From assembly GCA_947630635.1 (NCBI GenBank), contig CANRIJ010000007.1, positions 1 to 24,530 on the forward strand: a stretch of DNA of 24,530 nt. The letters are read 5' to 3'. The translations under genes and the position numbers were made by a program. The notes beneath the pieces are model-generated. The model was not told where the DNA came from, made no database searches, and saw only the letters and a list, made by a program, of their open reading frames with translations. Positions 22,544 to 24,530 of the stretch are shown one piece after another; within the stretch, counting starts at the first letter, position 1, and each line of letters starts with the position of its first letter. Source of the stretch: an uncultured Spirochaetaceae bacterium. Its GTDB lineage: Bacteria > Spirochaetota > Spirochaetia > Sphaerochaetales > Sphaerochaetaceae.

Positions 22544-23242
22544 ATGAGAAGAAGACTTTTTGCATTTCTCTTTCTGATATTTCTGTCAGTTGCGATTTTT
22601 GCATCAAGCGAAGAGGAGACCTATTCTTTGACCTACATTGAGGATTTGGAAAATGCGCCTATATCAGAGGATGTCAAGAATCTCTTTGGCCTCGAAGAGG
22701 AGGGCATTGCCTTTTTTGAGGCCCTTGGGGCTGCATATACAACTCTTCCAAGGGTAAAGCTGCCGGGAGTTGAATTTGCCGATTCTGAGGGGCTCTTTCC
22801 TTCAAGGGTGGTCTTTTCCCCATCTGATTTGTCATCATACTACAGTGCGCTGGAGAATCCCGGAGGAAATGTCTTCTCGAGATTCATATCAAATACAATA
22901 AGCAAGATCACACCGCTGAAGAAGATGGCGATGGAGTCTCTTTCTAAGCTTGACTTAAAGAAGGGAGACTTTGTTGTAAATGGAACTCTCTCTATATCTG
23001 GTCTAGATAGAATCTCTATTGGCGATATGATGAGCTTCAATGTGCTGGAGAAGATAGATGCGAGTGCAGAGCTCGATGTTCTTCTATATGGCAGCAGTGT
23101 TGGAAAGACCTATGCGATAAAGGGAAGAATCAGAGTCTATGGCTCACCAGAGAGAAAGGTAAATATAGACATGCGTGAACTATATATAAATTCAGAGAAG
23201 GCTGCAGAGAAGGTCATTACACTTGTTATGTCGGAGGCGTAA
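22544..23242 (+). CDS. Exported protein of unknown function upstream of hexokinase
   Basis: I chose ATG 22544 over an in-frame ATG at 22493, because it starts exactly at a signal peptide (MRRRLFAFLFLIFLSVAIFA, cleavage near FASS) and the upstream codons run through the predicted promoter. The 232-residue product has an acidic N-terminal part (SEEETYSLTYIEDLENAP), a middle with Ser/Thr-rich helices, and a C-terminal part with strand-like segments (GDFVVNGTLSISG, VLLYGSSVGKTYAIKGRIRVYG). I do not recognise a family; it is probably periplasmic or attached to the outer membrane. Hexokinase starts two bases after its stop and its ribosome-binding site lies in the end of this gene, so the two are co-transcribed. 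Confidence 0.75.
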   Translation: MRRRLFAFLFLIFLSVAIFASSEEETYSLTYIEDLENAPISEDVKNLFGLEEEGIAFFEALGAAYTTLPRVKLPGVEFADSEGLFPSRVVFSPSDLSSYYSALENPGGNVFSRFISNTISKITPLKKMAMESLSKLDLKKGDFVVNGTLSISGLDRISIGDMMSFNVLEKIDASAELDVLLYGSSVGKTYAIKGRIRVYGSPERKVNIDMRELYINSEKAAEKVITLVMSEA

Positions 23243-23243
23243 A

Positions 23244-24530
23244 TTGGATAGGGTTCATGATTTTCTAATTCGTCATAAGCTCTCTCCGGATTCTTTTGAT
23301 TCAGAGGAGCTCTTAGGGAGATTTATTCTCGAGATGGAGCGAGGCCTTGAGGGAAAGAGCTCCTCTCTTCAGATGATTCCAACCTATATTCGACTCGGTA
23401 AGAGAGTCAAAAAAGGAGATAGGGCAATAGTCTTGGACGCAGGGGGAACCAATTTCAGGACATGCCTTGTTGAGATTGGAGAGAATGGGGAGTTTGAGAT
23501 CTCTGACTTCAAGAAGGTATCAATGCCGGGAATTGATAGAGAGGTATCTAAAGCCGAATTCTTCTCTATTCTTGCAGACAATGTCGAGCGCCTTATTGAT
23601 AAGGCAGACAAAATCGGCTTCTGCTTTAGCTATGCGGCCAGAATCACAGAGGACCATGATGGCATTCCCCTCTCATTTTCCAAGGAGATCAAGGCGAGGG
23701 AGGTCTTGGGCGAGAGGCTTGGGAAATCGCTTTTAGAGGAGCTTGAGAGAAGAGGGCACAACATCGAGAATAAGAAAATCGCAATTTTAAATGACACTGT
23801 TGCGACGCTGCTTGCAGCAAAGGCCCTATACCCAGAGCATGCATCAGGCTATATTGGCTTTATTTTGGGAACAGGGACCAATACCGCCTACCTTGAGGAT
23901 GAGGGAAGCATAAAGACCATAAAGGGAGAGCGCGGCGTCAAAGAGGTTATAAATGTAGAGTCTGGGGCTCTTAGGTTTGAGCTTGGAGATTTAGACGAGG
24001 TCTTCTTAAAGGGCACCAAAGACCCCTTCTCATACCATCTTGAGAAGATGATAAGTGGCGCATACCTTGGATCCTTTGCAACTCTCGTTATTGAGAAGGC
24101 AATTGAGGAGGGGCTTTTATCTAAGACTTTTGCTGATAGATTCCACACCATTGAGAGGCTTAATACCACTCGAATGTCCCATTATCTTGAGATGCCATTT
24201 AACAGGGACTATGACCTTGTAAAGTGCGTAGAGGGCTCTGACGAGGATGCCGATAATCTCTATATTATTCTCAAAAACATCGTAGAGAGGGCTGCAAAGC
24301 TTACTGCGGTAAACCTCTCGGCTGCTATTTTGAAGTCAGATGAGGGGAAGACTCCCAGAGAGCCTATTGTCATAAATGCAGATGGAACGACGTTCTATAA
24401 GACTGAGTTCTTGGAATTCTACACTAAGGTCTATCTTACAGAGCTTCTATCTGGAGATAGAGAGAGGTTCTTTAAGATAGTCAGGATTGATAACAGCCCA
24501 GTGCTTGGGGCATCGATTGCAGGCATGAGT
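23244..24530 (+). CDS. Hexokinase, eukaryote-type fold, cut by the window end
   Basis: The frame opens at a TTG (23244) with GGAGG (23233-23237) six bases before it and stays open to the last base, giving 429 residues; only a short C-terminal tail should be missing. The ATP-binding and sugar motifs of the hexokinase family appear in order: LDAGGTNFRTCLVEI (phosphate 1, Asp65), GFCFSYAARITEDHDG (sugar region), ILNDTVATLLA with the catalytic Asp184, GFILGTGTNTAY (phosphate 2), NVESGAL, GAYLG, and INADGTTFYKT (adenosine). It phosphorylates glucose or related hexoses with ATP to start glycolysis. The size of about 440 residues is that of the eukaryotic-type single-domain hexokinase known from treponemes, unlike the ~320-residue bacterial glucokinases. 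It shares a transcript with the unknown exported protein upstream. Confidence 0.92.
   Translation, partial: MDRVHDFLIRHKLSPDSFDSEELLGRFILEMERGLEGKSSSLQMIPTYIRLGKRVKKGDRAIVLDAGGTNFRTCLVEIGENGEFEISDFKKVSMPGIDREVSKAEFFSILADNVERLIDKADKIGFCFSYAARITEDHDGIPLSFSKEIKAREVLGERLGKSLLEELERRGHNIENKKIAILNDTVATLLAAKALYPEHASGYIGFILGTGTNTAYLEDEGSIKTIKGERGVKEVINVESGALRFELGDLDEVFLKGTKDPFSYHLEKMISGAYLGSFATLVIEKAIEEGLLSKTFADRFHTIERLNTTRMSHYLEMPFNRDYDLVKCVEGSDEDADNLYIILKNIVERAAKLTAVNLSAAILKSDEGKTPREPIVINADGTTFYKTEFLEFYTKVYLTELLSGDRERFFKIVRIDNSPVLGASIAGMS

Overview
The window looks like chromosomal core DNA from a spirochaete, probably a host- or gut-associated relative of Treponema or Sphaerochaeta. This is inference from gene content and protein form: a roughly 500-residue serine hydroxymethyltransferase with an internal insertion, a topoisomerase I ending in GKYGPYI repeats, an Smr protein with a long charged N-terminus, a eukaryote-type hexokinase, and several small signal-peptide proteins resembling outer-membrane barrels. 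Arginine is written almost only with AGA/AGG, and the one tRNA present is tRNA-Arg(CCU), which reads AGG. No phage, insertion sequence, integrase or CRISPR array is visible.

Layout. 1-578: end of azlC and complete azlD (branched-chain amino acid export). 583-1368: TM1586-type nitroreductase. 1452-5678: secreted FN3 protein, topA and a two-helix membrane protein. 5683-5756: tRNA-Arg on the minus strand. 5842-7287: Smr protein, meeting infA (minus) stop to stop. 7634-9142: glyA with a clear terminator. 9143-10025: an AT-rich patch with one small lipoprotein gene whose start looks frameshifted, a terminator, and a 365-base stretch with palindromes. 10026-12541: dihydropyrimidinase/hydantoinase overlapping a HAD phosphatase-cytidine deaminase fusion. 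12589-14911: phospholipase-D-type lipoprotein plus two small barrel-like proteins. 14912-15352 (minus): rpiB. 15397-17034: CBS-DRTGG manganese pyrophosphatase, overlapping tail to tail with rel. 17015-20986 (minus): prfA-prmC-rel operon. 21022-22425 (minus): exonuclease I. 22544-24530: unknown exported protein and hexokinase, the latter cut by the window end.

How the genes work together. prfA and prmC are a functional pair (release factor 1 and the enzyme that methylates its GGQ glutamine), co-transcribed with the bifunctional (p)ppGpp enzyme Rel. The hydantoinase and HAD-deaminase genes overlap by four bases and suggest a pyrimidine salvage or ring-opening function. The PLD lipoprotein and the two barrel-like proteins form a tight envelope operon of unknown role.

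The most unusual signals are: (i) many genes whose -10 box lies only 6-8 bases before the start codon, predicting leaderless or near-leaderless mRNAs; (ii) a HAD-cytidine deaminase fusion with a ribosome-binding site and ATG exactly at the domain junction; (iii) a lipoprotein gene whose signal peptide is restored by a one-base change; (iv) convergent genes meeting with zero or negative spacing; (v) two kinds of internal repeat in the Smr protein. I did not find a convincing new defence or mobile system.
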